DNA of 64,000 nucleotides from Branchiostoma floridae (taxonomy: Eukaryota > Chordata > Leptocardii > Amphioxiformes > Branchiostomatidae), in assembly GCF_000003815.2 (NCBI RefSeq), contig NC_049979.1, forward strand, positions 8,768,985 through 8,832,984, written 5' to 3'. Positions 34,003 to 46,829 of this stretch are shown here, piece after piece. Position 1 is the stretch's first letter, and each line of letters begins with the position of its first letter. The translations under genes were made by a program, and so were the position numbers. The notes beneath the pieces were generated by a model. It was not told where the DNA came from, searched no databases, and saw nothing but the letters and a program-made list of their open reading frames with translations.

Positions 34003-37000
34003 CTATGTACTGACTGGTACAGGTGGTGCAGAGGCAAAAGGGCTTTGGTAACGAGAGTCAAAATCAGGGTTGTAGGCACTGTTGCTATAGCAGTTCTTTG
34101 AGGCTGGGGAGGCTGTTTGCCGGGTGTCACTTTGGCCCTTCCTGCAGTAGCAGCAGCAGCAGATAGCCACAGTGGTGATGAGGAAGATGACAACTCCTGC
34201 ACCAAGCCCGCCATAGAGAACCCAGGGTATATCAGTAGAACGTTCTGCAAAGCAAACTTCATGTTCACTTCATGCAAAGTTCATGAGGACATATAACGAT
34301 GAGAGGACATATAACGATAACACTATTTCATGTTGCTGAAAAAGGTTTAAAGTTAGATTTTTTAGAATCATTGAACTCTGTTGTACATGTACATCCTGGA
34401 GTGAAAATGTGTCTCTTCTAGTTCTCGAGCCCACAGGGTCTGGCAATCCATGGGTCCATTGCTTGGTACTTTCATTCAGACTACTAACTAGGACATAGTA
34501 CTACCCACAAAAAGAGAAGTGTTTCAACTTCAAGCAAGAGTCCGTAGTACACAAAAGTTCGTGAAGTAATTATGGTATTTGCGGTATGGGCTTGTGTATT
34601 TGATACCCTCTTTACTGGGAATAACAGCTTTCTTGAAACCTGTTTCCATTTATGTCCAGGTAGTTGTTTATTATAACACCAGGCAGAGTAGTAACAATCT
34701 CTGTAGGAGAGTAGCTTTATGTCATTCCTGGGCCGCAATAACATTCGATACGGGTGTTCCGAACTTAGTGATAGTTGATAATACCGACTGACTTGGGTTT
34801 AGCTTTTGGGGTCCTGAAATCCTTTCAGAACAGGCAAAAAAATGCTATGCATTCTTTACATCCACCAAGTACAGTTTGAGGAGGGGGGCAGTTATAGTTG
34901 CAGTAATTATAGGGATGTCAGAATTTCAGTCAAAGCGAGAGCGGGAGGCACTCCATAGCATTACCTTGTTGGTGGGCAGACATGCCCTGTTTCTGACATG
35001 TATGGGAGAATACACATATCTGTTACAGGCATTTGTTGCATGCATGATAGTTGCATACTGTTTTTGACTGAGGTATTGGGAATAGAACAGGGGGTTCTAT
35101 TTGTTCGATATGGCATTCTACGGGAACAGTCCGATCCATTCTCCAAAACCTGAGAATACTGCTTTGTAATCCAAAATTGCTTTGCATTATCGGGACCTCA
35201 ATAACTACCCATGGGAATGTAGCATTAGTTCAGCCATACCTGGTGAAGGTGGCTTCCCTTGTGAAGGTGTCTTGCCTTGTGAAGGTGTCGTCCCTTGTGA
35301 AGGTGTCTTACCGTGTGAAGGTGTTCCTTGTCCGGGAGCATTGATGTCATAGATGATGTCAGCTGTGTGGTTACCCTGGAAACCAGTGAAGTACTTGACC
35401 ATGACTGCACTGTTGCTGTCCCGATCGTACAGATGGATGTTTCCTCCAGCTGTGGCCTGCAGGAGGATTTGTATCCTTGGAAATAGAAATGAAAAATTGA
35501 GAATGTACTTACTCTAACAGTGACTGAAAAATAACTGTTGTGTGAGAACAAACATAACCATCCGAATTTTGTACTAAAAAAGTAAAAGGTTAAAGACAAA
35601 TTTAGTACAATTCCAACACTTTCCTCTACTGTGTCAATCTGCTAAACGTTGTAAGTAGTTTCATGCCTGCAGTGCAGAAGTCAAGCATGTAGCAAAGACT
35701 GATGGTGAACCATTGAAGAATGAATCAGCATTACCCTTGTCCATGTGAGACAGGCCAGTCGAGTGAGATGACCTCCTCACAGGTGAACATGTCCTGTTCG
35801 GGATTATCTGCTGTTGCTGTGCCTATGGCTGTGCTGCAGGTTGTCGTCGCAGAAGCAGAAATCTGAAAGTTCTCTGGAGGAATAACAGTTTTTCCTTAAA
35901 TGGATACACAATCGTCATGTAAACTTTAGTTCAAATGATTTCAAATTTGTCTCAGAAGCAAATGAAATCTGATGGCAACAGATTTGAACAACAAGATGGT
36001 CAATGGGGTTCTCACCATTTTGCAGTGATACTACAATACTTGCTGCTGTGATGCCGAGAGCCATGCTTTTAACATAGACTGGCAGAGTAGGAAGGGAGTC
36101 TGGCTGGAAGGTCGCAGTCCACTTCACCCTGATCCGTTCAACTTGGGTCATGTTGAAGTAACCTGCATCACCATCCTCAATGGATTGGCTGCAACTGCCT
36201 GGGATCAAACATGGAAACTTGAGGATTAGAATACTGTTGGTTATGAAAGAGGAAAAAAATGGAGTGGTACAAAAGTAATATATCTTATCCCTCGTAGCAG
36301 TCCACTGTAACTTCAAATCAATTAACAACGGGAATAAAAGATGGAAATAGAAATAGAAATAGACAAGGAGAACTTTACCAAGACAGACATTACCTTTTAC
36401 AGTGCCAAGCTCATTGTTTCCTGTTAGTTCATAGGAACAATCACGAAAAGCTGGAGCTTGCTGAACTGGAACGAAGAAAAAAAATCAACTTATAGAACTT
36501 CTGAAGTTCAAACCTGAATCAGGTAGATAGGGCTTATCTGTTGATATGTCACACTATCATGCACGTTTTACACGTTTTATGTATGATTAAGCTTAGGGCG
36601 AATTCTAGCATGTATTAACTTTGAGTCCCCCAGCTGCGTTGCTGAAACAAGTACTAAGTACATGTTTGATACCAAACGGCTACTTGAGCAGGTTAAAAAG
36701 TTAGCCATGATTCAACCTGGTTGCTTCCTTGCACTGAGATTTTTACAGGTAGTAAAAAAGACAACCCACCTGTGCGACAGTGGGGACCTCCGAAGCCAGG
36801 TGCGCAGGTGCAGGATTGAACACCTGCGGGACATGTCCCCGGGTAACAGCTGTTGCTGTCCTCACGCCACGAACAGGCCTCTGGAAAACATGTCCTAACA
36901 TATCGAAAAACGTTATACCAAGGGTCGCTCTTATTACACTTTCCCCGTACGTGGAGCTTTGTATAGATAGTTTTCCGCATTTTTCATGGATCTCACCGCT

Positions 37001-38494
37001 ATCAATCTTCGGTATTACGCAATACATCAGTATCGTGCAGGTGGATTTTCGGTCTAGCGTATTTTCTCGGAAAACTTAAATATCAACATGAATGTTAATC
37101 TCCAAGCAGNNNNNNNNNNNNNNNNNNNNNNNNNNNNNNNNNNNNNNNNNNNNNNNNNNNNNNNNNNNNNNNNNNNNNNNNNNNNNNNNNNNNNNNNNNN
37201 NNNNNNNNNGCGAAGAATAAACTCCTCTGCCAGCTAAACTCCTTCCCCAGCTTATGTTACTGTCTTAAACTACCGCAGAATCTGCTTGGAGATTACATGA
37301 ATGCATCCCAAAGCTATACATTCATTTATTCTGTTTAATCTACTTTGATTAATCCGGGAGATGTAGAACTTGACAATTAAGTTGTTGCCATAAATCACGC
37401 GCGTGCGCGTGCATGCTTACGTCTGCATCTTGTCCCCAGGTTATCGTACGCCTGTCCCCTGACGCCGTAATCCCCGTCACACCGCCCGCACTGCTGGTTA
37501 CTGCCGTGACTACAGCTCAGGCTGGCGCAGTGGCTGATGGGGGTACAGGCTAGGACAACACCAGAAATGTTTTACATTCTTCAGCTGACCGTGTGTCACA
37601 CACACATTCAAGACGATACAATCGGTTTTAAGTAACACTGCAATGATTGAACTCCCAATATTTCACAATTTTCCACTGATAAAAAATTGCCATATTGACG
37701 GTATGGAAAACGTCTCGGATGAAACCGTGACTAAATCTAAATATTTACAAATATTTAATCGTTAACCAATAGTAAACGCTTCAAATGAAAGCGGCCATTC
37801 TCCGTTGTGAACCCCCTTCCGTCATATTAAGTTAGAATGAGCTCATTACATGTTAATTTATCATCACAAAGAATCAGTTCTGATCAAAGGCTGGGACTTG
37901 GATTTCTTTGAACAACGCACTTGAACTGAGAGCGTCCTTTTTTACACTTTTATAACACACTGCTTTGTGCAAAATTGTTTCCAGTTGACAAGTATTACTT
38001 TTTAGGCTCAGCCTTGATCCTATTTTATGTATATATTGTTTATGAATCATTTATGAATTATCTATGGATTATGTTACAGATTCTAGGTTCTTTCATAGAT
38101 TTTTATCGCTATCAGTGCTCTCAGATAAGTAACAGCCACCCTTACCTGAGTCACAGCAGGTGTTCCAGAAGTCACCTGCGCACGCACAGTGAGAGGCAAA
38201 AGGAGTGCCGCCATTAAAGCAGAACCGGTTGCACGGCTCCGTCTGTGAGCTTGGCCCTGCGCAGCCAATCCCGCCGTGCAGAGGGAGTTGGGCGACCCAC
38301 CTGGTCCGGGTCCTGGTGCCAGAGTTCCCGCAGGGGGCAGAACAGCCGCCCCAGCTGCCCCACGGGCCCCAGACACAGTTGACGGGAGGGGTCCGCCTTC
38401 TCCGACGCCGACGCCGGACCCCTTCAGAAGGCCCCATCAGCAGCAACAGCAGCAGCAGAATGATGACAAAACGCGTTTCGGTTTTCGGGGTCAT
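34003..38494 (-). CDS. Single-pass membrane protein with TSP1 and EGF-like modules
   Basis: Exons in transcript order: 38494-38146, 37549-37421, 36880-36770, 36465-36394, 36198-36016, 35873-35735, 35475-35240, 34244-34003; phases agree and give 486 residues. Signal peptide [20 protein letters not shown] (ATG at 38494 chosen because TTTTTCAG just upstream looks like an acceptor). Then eight Arg, a thrombospondin type 1 repeat (WGPWGSWGGCSAPCG), a Cys-rich segment, an EGF-like module (CPAGVQSCTCAPGFGGPHC), about 200 residues with few cysteines that I cannot assign, a Ser/Pro/Gly hexapeptide repeat, a membrane helix (VLYGGLGAGVVIFLITTVAI) followed by CCCCYC, and a cytoplasmic tail of about 50 residues. 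TSP1 and EGF modules suggest adhesion or matrix binding at the cell surface. A further exon could be hidden by the gap at 37110-37209. Confidence 0.8.
35243..35332 (-). repeat. Coding 18-bp tandem repeat, five units
   Basis: Five 18-base units, each beginning GTGAAGGTG on the plus strand. On the minus strand they encode TPSQGK-type hexapeptides just before the membrane helix of the TSP1 protein, probably a glycosylated stalk. Confidence 0.9.
37096..37295. mobile_element. Inverted-repeat element with TAATCTCCAAGCAG ends, containing a gap
   Basis: Left end TAATCTCCAAGCAG (37096-37109) meets a 100-N gap; right end CTGCTTGGAGATTA (37282-37295) is its exact inverse. The terminus matches the elements at 2709-2830 and 9941-10120. 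It lies in an intron of the TSP1 gene. Confidence 0.7.
37110..37209. other. Assembly gap (100 N)
   Basis: A run of 100 N directly after the left terminus of an inverted-repeat element, as expected where a hairpin blocks assembly. Confidence 0.98.
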
Positions 38495-40983
38495 TTCAGC
38501 TGAAAAAATGATGGTCATTCACAAATTGTTGTGGAATGCAGATAATTGAAATATAAATTCTCTTGTTCCATGTCTCTTCAAATCTAATGTCCAAGGTGTA
38601 CACTATCAGTTTTCTAGGTACAGTACGTAAGTTTTCAACGTTATTGTTACAGCGCGAGGGCTGTTTCGGGTAGGATGGCTACTGAAGAGTTTTGATAGTT
38701 TGTCTTAAGTTCTAGTACTTCACTTTGAGTAATGTAAAACTGCAGCACTACAAACAGATTTGTATATACCTTTAGATATCACAACTCCCATAATGTAGAA
38801 AAAGGCAAATATGTCAAGGACTGCTTTGCTATCAGAAGAAACTAATGATTAGCCTACTCCATTATAACACTATATCAAAGAATTATGTTAGCCCTTAAGG
38901 TTATGTAAACTAGGATGTTAAGTTTTATGCTATACTTCTATTTTGTATTTTGTGTAATAGCTGTTGCCATACATTGCACCATGTACAATTGTCGCGCAAT
39001 AAAGTTCTCTTTACTATGTCAGAGTTCTTTCTTTAAGTGCCTGACAAAATGATATCAAGAACAGAAAAATGCAAACTAATGTTTACATTTTTCTCGGACA
39101 CTCCTTTCGACCAGTTGCTGTCTTTGGTAAGCTCGGCGCAATGCCTACTTAAACTGCTTCAACTTGAACCACCAATTATCTATTTAATTGTAGCCTAGTC
39201 TTACTAAGTAAACTTTCTTCTGCTACTAATTGAATTGATCAGGCCCTTGGCAGTGATAGTCTGTGTACACAGGCTATAATTCATAGCCATGCTACGCTGC
39301 CATTAAGGCCCCTTTCGTATAAAATAAAAAGAGACAGAAACCGTGGCACACAAAATGAGAACTAACGTCAACAGTACAGCCGCCCTCCAAAACTCTCGCT
39401 CGATTCAAGGTGAAGGGGATTTCACCACTTCCTCTTTCTACTTGTGTTAATAGAACTGACATTGGGGACGGCCCACACGTTCGCAACACAAAAGAAGATT
39501 CGTCTTGTATAAAGCATATATCCAATAAAGAAGAGCCATTTTTTTTAGGAAATTCGAAAAAGTGTGAGTGTTCCTGTTGGCCCCTACAGCACAATGAAAA
39601 CATTGCTGCCAAGACTCAATTTGCGGATTGAATAGATTTGTATCTATCATAGGCGTATATCTTCTGACATTGTGAACACAAGGGCCCTGATTAGGTCGGC
39701 TCGTTTCTTTTGTTCGAAACTATGTGCTCTGACAGCATGTCTGCGTGGCGCAGTAGCAGTACTCAGAGTCTGGGAAAAGCTTCTTCCAAACAAGGATACA
39801 TATTCCATTACCAGTGACGGCACCTTGTACTTACCAAAGGGTTTTGAGATGCCCTCTTGTGACCACGGGAGTGGATATCTAATTAGGCCAAGATAGGTCA
39901 AATCCAACGGTTCTGCAATGTATCCAGCGCGAAGGTGACGTGTTACACCAATACAAATGGTGGTTAGCCATACCCTGAGGTTCAGATACCACCAATGTGT
40001 CAAAGTTGAAAGTATTACTTGTTTTCACTGAGAAAATTTCAAAGGGCAGAGAAATCATCTCGCGGAAAAGCTCGTCTGTACAGCCTGGAATATATAGAAT
40101 AGATGACGTGTTTTGTTTGGACCATACTATGCTTGTTACTAGGTAACTAGACTTCATTTGAATTTAGTAGTATCAACCAATAGCTGGTGAGAGCAGCTTT
40201 GAATAATTGATAGAGCGTCAAGTTTGAACTGAGTCAGACACTACCTAGTCTCTACCTGACCAGACTCCGGATCGCTGTTAAATCGTAGAAATGGAACAAA
40301 TAGAGGAGTAAGCGGGGTCTCTAGTAGATTGTAGTAATCACTCTTAGTTCCGCATCTAACCGTAATCATTCTGAACCATTATGTATAGTTGGACATCATA
40401 TTACATGTATATCATATGCATCAGATATAGTACAGTTCAGACCTGGCTTGAAATAGCACAAGCCACTTACAAACAACGACGCATACAGAGAAATCGAATG
40501 GCTTGCCTGGCATTTCATGATTATAGTATACGCTAATTTAGACGCTAATTTAGACGCAAGGGCACTGAAACAGCCAAATTCTTCATTTACACAAGTACAT
40601 CTATATTGGTTCATTCTTGTCTTCATAAACTGTTAACGTTTACAATACGTGAGTTAGTAAAATCGCTTCGCTTCAGTTCTGTCGAAAGTTATACTTCATG
40701 TCAGGCCACACTGACTTGATCGTACGGATAACTTGATCCGCGGGCGCATCAGTTTTTGTTCTTTTACGAAAGACAAAACAAAAACGCTGTAAATCGTATC
40801 GAGAACGTGACATAACCCATCTACGGCCGGCCAAGTCGACAGATAACTTTGGGCCATTTCTAATATTTTTCCAAGGAATTTGATAAAAGTCTTAAGGTCC
40901 CAGCTGATGAGTGCAGCTTTTCCGGTAATCTGGTCACTTTGCCTAGCCACTTACACAGGAATTCAGCCCTACAACTGTCAACT
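38495..40983. other. Spacer between two minus-strand genes
   Basis: Holds the 5' UTR and promoter of the TSP1 gene and the 3' UTR of the SLC51A-like gene. AATAAA occurs on the plus strand at about 38998. Several short reading frames in all frames match nothing I know and have no exon context. No repeat recognised. Confidence 0.5.
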
Positions 40984-43900
40984 CTACATCATCATATAAA
41001 AGATCAGGTTCTCCGCCAGAGGCTCGATCTCCTCCGTCACCACCGGGAGGGACTTGGCGGCCCGTAACCTGCGCGGCTCGGGAGGGGTGCACTGCACCGC
41101 CTTGTCTTCCGTCACGGCGGGCGGAGGGAAGGGCAGGTCGGGGCGGCGGTACAAGGCACGGGCCAGGAAACTCAACAGGAACATCTCCACTATCAGGACG
41201 TAGGCGTACAGTACTGAAAATGGAAGGTTCGAAGATTTGTATTTTTCACACGACACGAAAAGATCTGAGTCAATAAAAGTGAAACAGCACATTTGTTTAT
41301 ATCATGCAATGCTATGAACAGAGGGACGAAAACGAACACTTGGAATGCATTCTATTTTGCAGTTATCATACTTCAAGGAATTTGAAATTCAATTTGTCTC
41401 GTCAACGGATTGAGATGAGAGCAAACAAAACACAGAAATGATGCAGACATTGCATTTCTACTACATGCAAATATAAAACTGACCCTCAAACTAGGACTGA
41501 CTCTAATACTACTGCAGAAAGTCATTTCACATACCGTTTCCTCGTGAAACGGAAGTGAAGGGTGGTGTACAGACGGCTATCCCGGCGGAGGACAGAGCCA
41601 CGATGATGTTCTTCTGAACCGTCACCAGCACCAGGGGCAGGAGCACACACACTAACTTACCCTTCAGCATAGCCTGGGACACACATACATTCCCGGAAGA
41701 TTTGTTATAGGTTTACAAAATGCCGTAACTCTGCAGGTTGGTCATCCTCATACTCAGAGTAGAACCTGTGCCTTAGAGTTCTGGAACGGGGGTTCGACTC
41801 TGCTTAGGAGAATGACTTTGGTCAATAGTGGTTATTTCAATATCGTCATGATGTAGATGAGAGAAATTGACAGGAGACGCAATTTATCTATGCTAGCTGG
41901 CCTCTGATGTTCTCGCGCTTTTGAAAACGTTATAAGACCTGAGCGGTTCAAGAGACATTTCAATTATTTTGACGACATCGGCATCATTATACGTCAAGAT
42001 GATACTTCGTCAAATTCGATCGAATTTCACTACCGTATCTGGCAGTTTGTCTATTTCTCGTTGATTTTTATTTTCATTTTTGACGCAGCCACCCGACAGT
42101 ACTACCTTAAAGAACTGGAGGTCTGAATGATAGTACCATGACAGCATAACTGCAAAGGTAAGAATGTTTCAAGTCACACTTAAGAGTGATCTAGGATCCA
42201 AAATGTATTTCGACCAGTGCCGTACCTGTGGCATGTACGGATCCGCTGCCCGTACGAAGAACACCAGCCCGCTCAGGGCGCACAGGAAGGACAGGACCAG
42301 GGCCACCGCGCACAGGACGAAGATGGGGGAGGACGCCTGGAGAAGGAGAACATCGCCATGTACGTGTAGATGTTTCAACACGTACCTTACTCAGGCAAGA
42401 AACAGCCATTATCATAACTAATACTGTAGTAATATCATCTGTTGTGTCCTAACCAATTAGGCCATTCAACATCAAACGATGTGGAGATTGTCTAAGTAGT
42501 GCAATGATGCAGCTGTTTGAAGGAGAATGGTAGACAAGCCGGGGGTTCATTTCCAAACCGGCACCGGGCCGGGCAGTTTGCGGGAAAGAAAATATGATAT
42601 ATAAAAGATAAAAAGAAAACGTCAAAGAAGTATAATTCATGTGCATTATTTTTGCATATTCCATGATATAAACTTCTATCTTTGGTTTCTACGAACAGCC
42701 CAGACCGGGTCATAGCATTAGCTTGTTGTCATGTTTGCAGACAGTTATAATTATACATTCACGCCCAATAAGAATAAGAACGGAACCAGCAATCTTTTTC
42801 TAGCGTTCTGCTGAGGAAGAAATTGTCCCACCGTGCCTGGGGTGTGCCTGTCGTCAGTGTACATGACAGCGGAGATGTACGTGAAGAGCGGCCGGACAAA
42901 AACGCCCTGGAGGACGAGCAGCTTCATTTTCCTCAGGAGCCGTCTGAAATTAAGGATTCGCCAACAAGGCGCTTTACGATCTTCTGTTATGAGGTACTTT
43001 TACTAGCAAGTGGCTAGTGGCGTGTGTTTACTTCTGTTTCTCAATGGTAACCACGTAATACGACCCGAAGACCTCTTCAATGTTACGAGGTACATGTACA
43101 TAGACAGGCAAAGAACATGGTTCCTTTATAAATAAGAAGTATTATGAATGATGAGTCGAGCAGAATGAGTGACTTGGGACTAAATGACCGAACAGGAGAA
43201 GTGTTACTAAGGCTGCTCGAGAACATTTTTCAACAGCGGGGCTTGTCAGTGTTTCGAGTAGACCAGATATACACCTATACATGTCCAGAGTCAAACCTGA
43301 CCGTGTGAGAGTTTTCCTGGGGATACAGACGCAGCAGCAGCAAGGCGGCATGTTGAGTGCCACCGGGATGGCTGACAGCGTCTTCACCATCCTTGCAGCG
43401 CCGCCCATGTAGTCTGTGACCAGCAAGGGCAGCTGGTATACACCCACTGCCAGAGCGCTGCACGGGGAAGGGTAGACAATATTACTAAAATATGAAACCT
43501 ACATACACGTGACAAGCATACACGCGGACAAAGATTTATGGCGTTACACATAACTGGGGCCTAAAGCATTTGACCACCACTGAACTCACATGTTGAGGGC
43601 AAACTCGTTGATAAGGGTGGTCCTGGGAGCCAACAACGTCGTCATACACGTCACAGCTACCACCTAGTGAGAAAATAGATGAATCTGTCATTAAGTTTTA
43701 GAGTTAGAATTTAAATACGAATATTCATATGTTATATTGTTCTTCAATCTTCATTCACTGTTTTGCTGTTATTTGCAATTAGGCTTCCGGTAAAAACTCA
43801 GTGCAATTGCCATCAAGTTATGGTCTTGATTTTATGAGAGGACACCACACAGCTTCATCACACTGTTGTTTTATTAATATTCCTAAATGGACAAGTGAAT

Positions 43901-45879
43901 CTTATATATGAAAGGCTGTATATTATATCTTTCCGATTCTCACTGGCTTTCAGAATAGATGTAGAGGATGAGCAGATTGTTGGTCCACCTAGCTAGAAGT
44001 GCTGATATTGTGACTTGCAAATTGGTCTTAGTATAAAATGGACTGTTAAATTGTTATAGTTTGTCTTATTGTGCAGGGGAATGTCTTTAACATGTTTGAC
44101 TTACAGGATAGATGGAGAGAATGAGTAGATTGTTGGCCCGCCTATGAGCGTTGATATTGTGACTTGGTTTCATTGTACCATGCAGTTGTTTTAGTTTATA
44201 TTACTATGCAGATGAGTACAGAGGAATTTGCATTGGCTTACAGGATAGATGGAGAGGATGAGCAGGATTTTGGTCCGCCTGGGGGCGCTGCTGTACCGTC
44301 GCCAGAGGAAGACGGTCTCCTCCAGGAACAGGAGGAGTACGATGAGCGTGAAGCCTCCCGCTGTGCCGTACAGCACCAGCTCGATCGTACCCACCTCTGC
44401 AATAATGTATGGAAACTTTATTTGTAAGTTCATGCACGGAGGTAGCCTAGGTATCATCCGGATAGTAGTTGGTCCGATGTTTATTATACATTTATTATAC
44501 ACTATATGCAGTTGCTTCCTTGTAGAAGGGAACACATGGGAGCGAACTACTCTCCGGATGGTACCCAGGCTAGCACGGAGGCTTATTGCATGCTAGAAAC
44601 ATAGGGGTCATACATGCGACAATGAACAGTGCGTGATAAACATTATTGAAGAAAGAGGCTGTGTGCAGACAGGCTGGGTTTGACTTCTGACTTGGAAACA
44701 GAAGAAGGCAACGAGCCCAACTTTTTGTTATAATTGTGGGTTCTGTGAATTTGATTTTGACTTTTTATTAGTCCGTGAATATGCAAAGTTGTGGCCTGTA
44801 ACTGTGACTTCTTTAAACACTTTGGTTTGTTCGATGAGCACTGATGATAAAGGGGTTACTTGTGATGCAGAAAACATTCGACAAAACCCTTCAAGTTCGA
44901 CTTAGCGACTGGTGAACTGATTGTCTGACTTTGCTGCCAGCTTGATGAAGTAAAACACAACTGCGCGTTATGCCACGGTCACGTTTTCAAATCGGGCCTG
45001 GCCGGGTGTTTATCAAAGAAATATACGCGAATTATGATCACGACTAGTTTTTGAACGGTTTGACGCCCTTTATTTAATTCTCTTCGTTCCCGAAAGCTGC
45101 CCGACCGGGCTCCGGTTTTTAAATGTGACCGCGGCAAAACTGTTTATAAGTCACTGCAGGGTCAGACATTGATAGAGCGCGGTGTAGGTCTGTACATGAC
45201 CTTGTCGTGGCGAATCAGCTGTTTCTATCGTTCAGGGGTGACCCATTTTACTTCTGTGTGGGACGATTACAACGACTGCTTATGAGATCATATACACGTC
45301 GACAACATACCGCATCATATCAGTGTATATATGTAAAGTTATGTAATGCAACCGACTTGGCACCCGCTTGTGTGCTTGCAGTAACCTCTTCAAGGTTAAT
45401 AAAATAAATCACTGCACTTCCTCAGTCAAACAGGTCCCAGTCGTGACGTGAAGGACATCTCTATAACAGGGGGACCCATAAAATGGGCTAAATGTACACA
45501 GATACCAAATTTAAGCTTCCACGCAGGGTGCCGTCCGATGGAGAGCCAGGGATTCCCAAACGGTTATGTTATCAGAACGTTCTTTCTGTTCTTTATCATA
45601 TGGAAAGTTGGGAAAGTAGTGATGCATCTATCTAAACACAAACGTCATATGATAACATGTGAAAAGGTAGTTGTAGTGTACATGTATATGTAGTAGTGCA
45701 CGGATATGGTATCAAACTGTGCCAAGCGGTCCTGACAGCGTATGTTAGTTGGCTTCGTTCTCAAAATCCACATTGGACACACTGGAAAAGAAAAATGACG
45801 GATAACAAACATGTAAGTCCCACACACCTGCAAGTGCCTCCCGTGAGTACAGCAGGTCGCCCGTGCAGTTGCTTGCCAT
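40984..45879 (-). CDS. SLC51A: Organic solute transporter subunit alpha-like (SLC51A)
   Basis: Multi-pass membrane subunit of the bile acid/steroid transporter OST alpha-beta. Exons in transcript order: 45879-45828, 44396-44242, 43663-43590, 43457-43302, 42943-42832, 42336-42226, 41673-41535, 41213-40984; all phases agree, giving 342 residues (human OST alpha is 340). Starts MASNCTGDLLYSREALA; the first helix follows, then LFLEETVFLWRRY and RTKILLILSIYPVVAV. The family's cysteine run is present as MPPCCCCVCIP, followed by a basic segment RRLLRKMKLLVLQG. Seven helices in total fit the family. The C-terminal tail is cytosolic and Pro/Glu-rich. The partner beta subunit is not in this window. Lancelet OST alpha relatives may carry substrates other than bile acids. 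The intron 43664-44241 contains duplicated copies of the preceding exon's end. Confidence 0.9.
42540..42715. repeat. Inverted-repeat element (family F, copy 2)
   Basis: GGGTTCATTTCCAAACCGGC and GGGCCGGGCAGTTTGCGGG at the left; an AT-rich core with TAATTCATGTGCATTATTTT; CAGCCCAGACCGGGTCAT at the right. Same layout as the copy at 2851-3030. Lies in an SLC51A-like intron. Confidence 0.55.
43941..44260. repeat. Three tandem copies of an exon end plus its splice donor
   Basis: Related blocks start at about 43941, 44094 and 44231. Each contains CAGRATAGATGKAGAGRATG followed by AG(C/T)AG-ATT-TTGG. The third is the real 3' end of the SLC51A-like exon 44396-44242. The first two are diverged copies inside the next intron, spaced about 153 and 137 bases. 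Copy 2 keeps a good donor (CCTGTAAGTC on the minus strand); copy 1 has lost GT. Confidence 0.75.
44974..45136. repeat. Inverted-repeat element (family F, copy 3)
   Basis: Left end TGCCACGGTCACGTTTTC with CGGGCCTGGCCGGGTG; right end CCCGACCGGGCTCCGG with AAATGTGACCGCGGCA, its diverged inverse. Lies in the first intron of the SLC51A-like gene. Confidence 0.65.
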
Positions 45880-46667
45880 GGCTGTGCGTAAATCAGCGCG
45901 ACGCGAAGCTGTTGTTGCTCAGGGGTATTAAAAGCGATAGGACCGGTCCCTGAACGACCCGAGGCCAGGGACCGACCATGTAACCGTTAAGGGGTGTAGC
46001 CATGGACTCGGACAAATTGATGGCTTGCGCATCATTAATGAACGAGCCCAGCTGGATGAGTCCTTAGCACATCAATGGATGAATGGACTGCATGCAGCCG
46101 ACGAAATGGTTGAACCTAACTGCCATGACATAGAGAGCACCTGAAGACGGGAAGTTACAGAACGCTCGGTGTAACCAATGTTCGCCCTTCCCCGTCATCT
46201 CCCGGTTTCCAGCTCGGCTTGACCAGGCTGGCTGTCCCGTACAAGTCGGTCCGACGTCTCGGTGTGGCTGCCGGGGAATGTACAGCCGTGATGACATCGA
46301 TGCGACACAACAGTGCTGTACAATATTGTGGTTGACAGCCTCATTTGTCAGTGAAACCAGAGAAGTCGTTATCAGCTTAAGAGTTGGAAAATGGAAACTT
46401 TCATATAGCAATGTAAGGGACTAGTGCAGTTGGAGGCTAAACATGATAGTCCGTGCTATGTATCATAATACATGTTATCATGTAGACTAGTTATGATCGT
46501 TGCAATAATCCAATTCATTTCGTAACTTTCTAAGTAATGCCAGAAAATTGTAGCTTTATTTGACTTTATTACCTGTTACTTTCTTGATGTTGTTCAAATA
46601 GAATAAAATAAAAGCCTAGACCTAACCAAATAAACAGAAAGTTCCCTGGTAAAGGAGCTCAGCCGCC

Positions 46668-46829
46668 ATGGAGAGATTAGCTGTTGAACTTGATACCAGT
46701 GGAAACAATGGTCTTCTTCACGAGCACAACAATCCGTTGCACGATCGCAATCCTGAAACCGAGCTGTGTGCCGGCCATCAGCGGCCGGTCCCCTGTATCG
46801 TGTGTAACCTCGGCAGATGCAGTGCCTAA
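46668..46829 (+). CDS. Hypothetical 53-residue small open frame
   Basis: ATG in a near-perfect Kozak context (AGCCGCCATGG). The short product starts MERLAVELDTSGNNG and ends with a Cys-rich stretch CAGHQRPVPCIVCNLGRC. I do not recognise it. There is no neighbouring exon evidence. It could be chance, an upstream open frame of a transcript, or a first exon. Low confidence. Confidence 0.2.
   Translation: MERLAVELDTSGNNGLLHEHNNPLHDRNPETELCAGHQRPVPCIVCNLGRCSA

Noticed and set aside
35243-35332. CRISPR-like direct repeats
   Set aside because: Units are contiguous 18-base coding repeats without spacers, in an animal gene.
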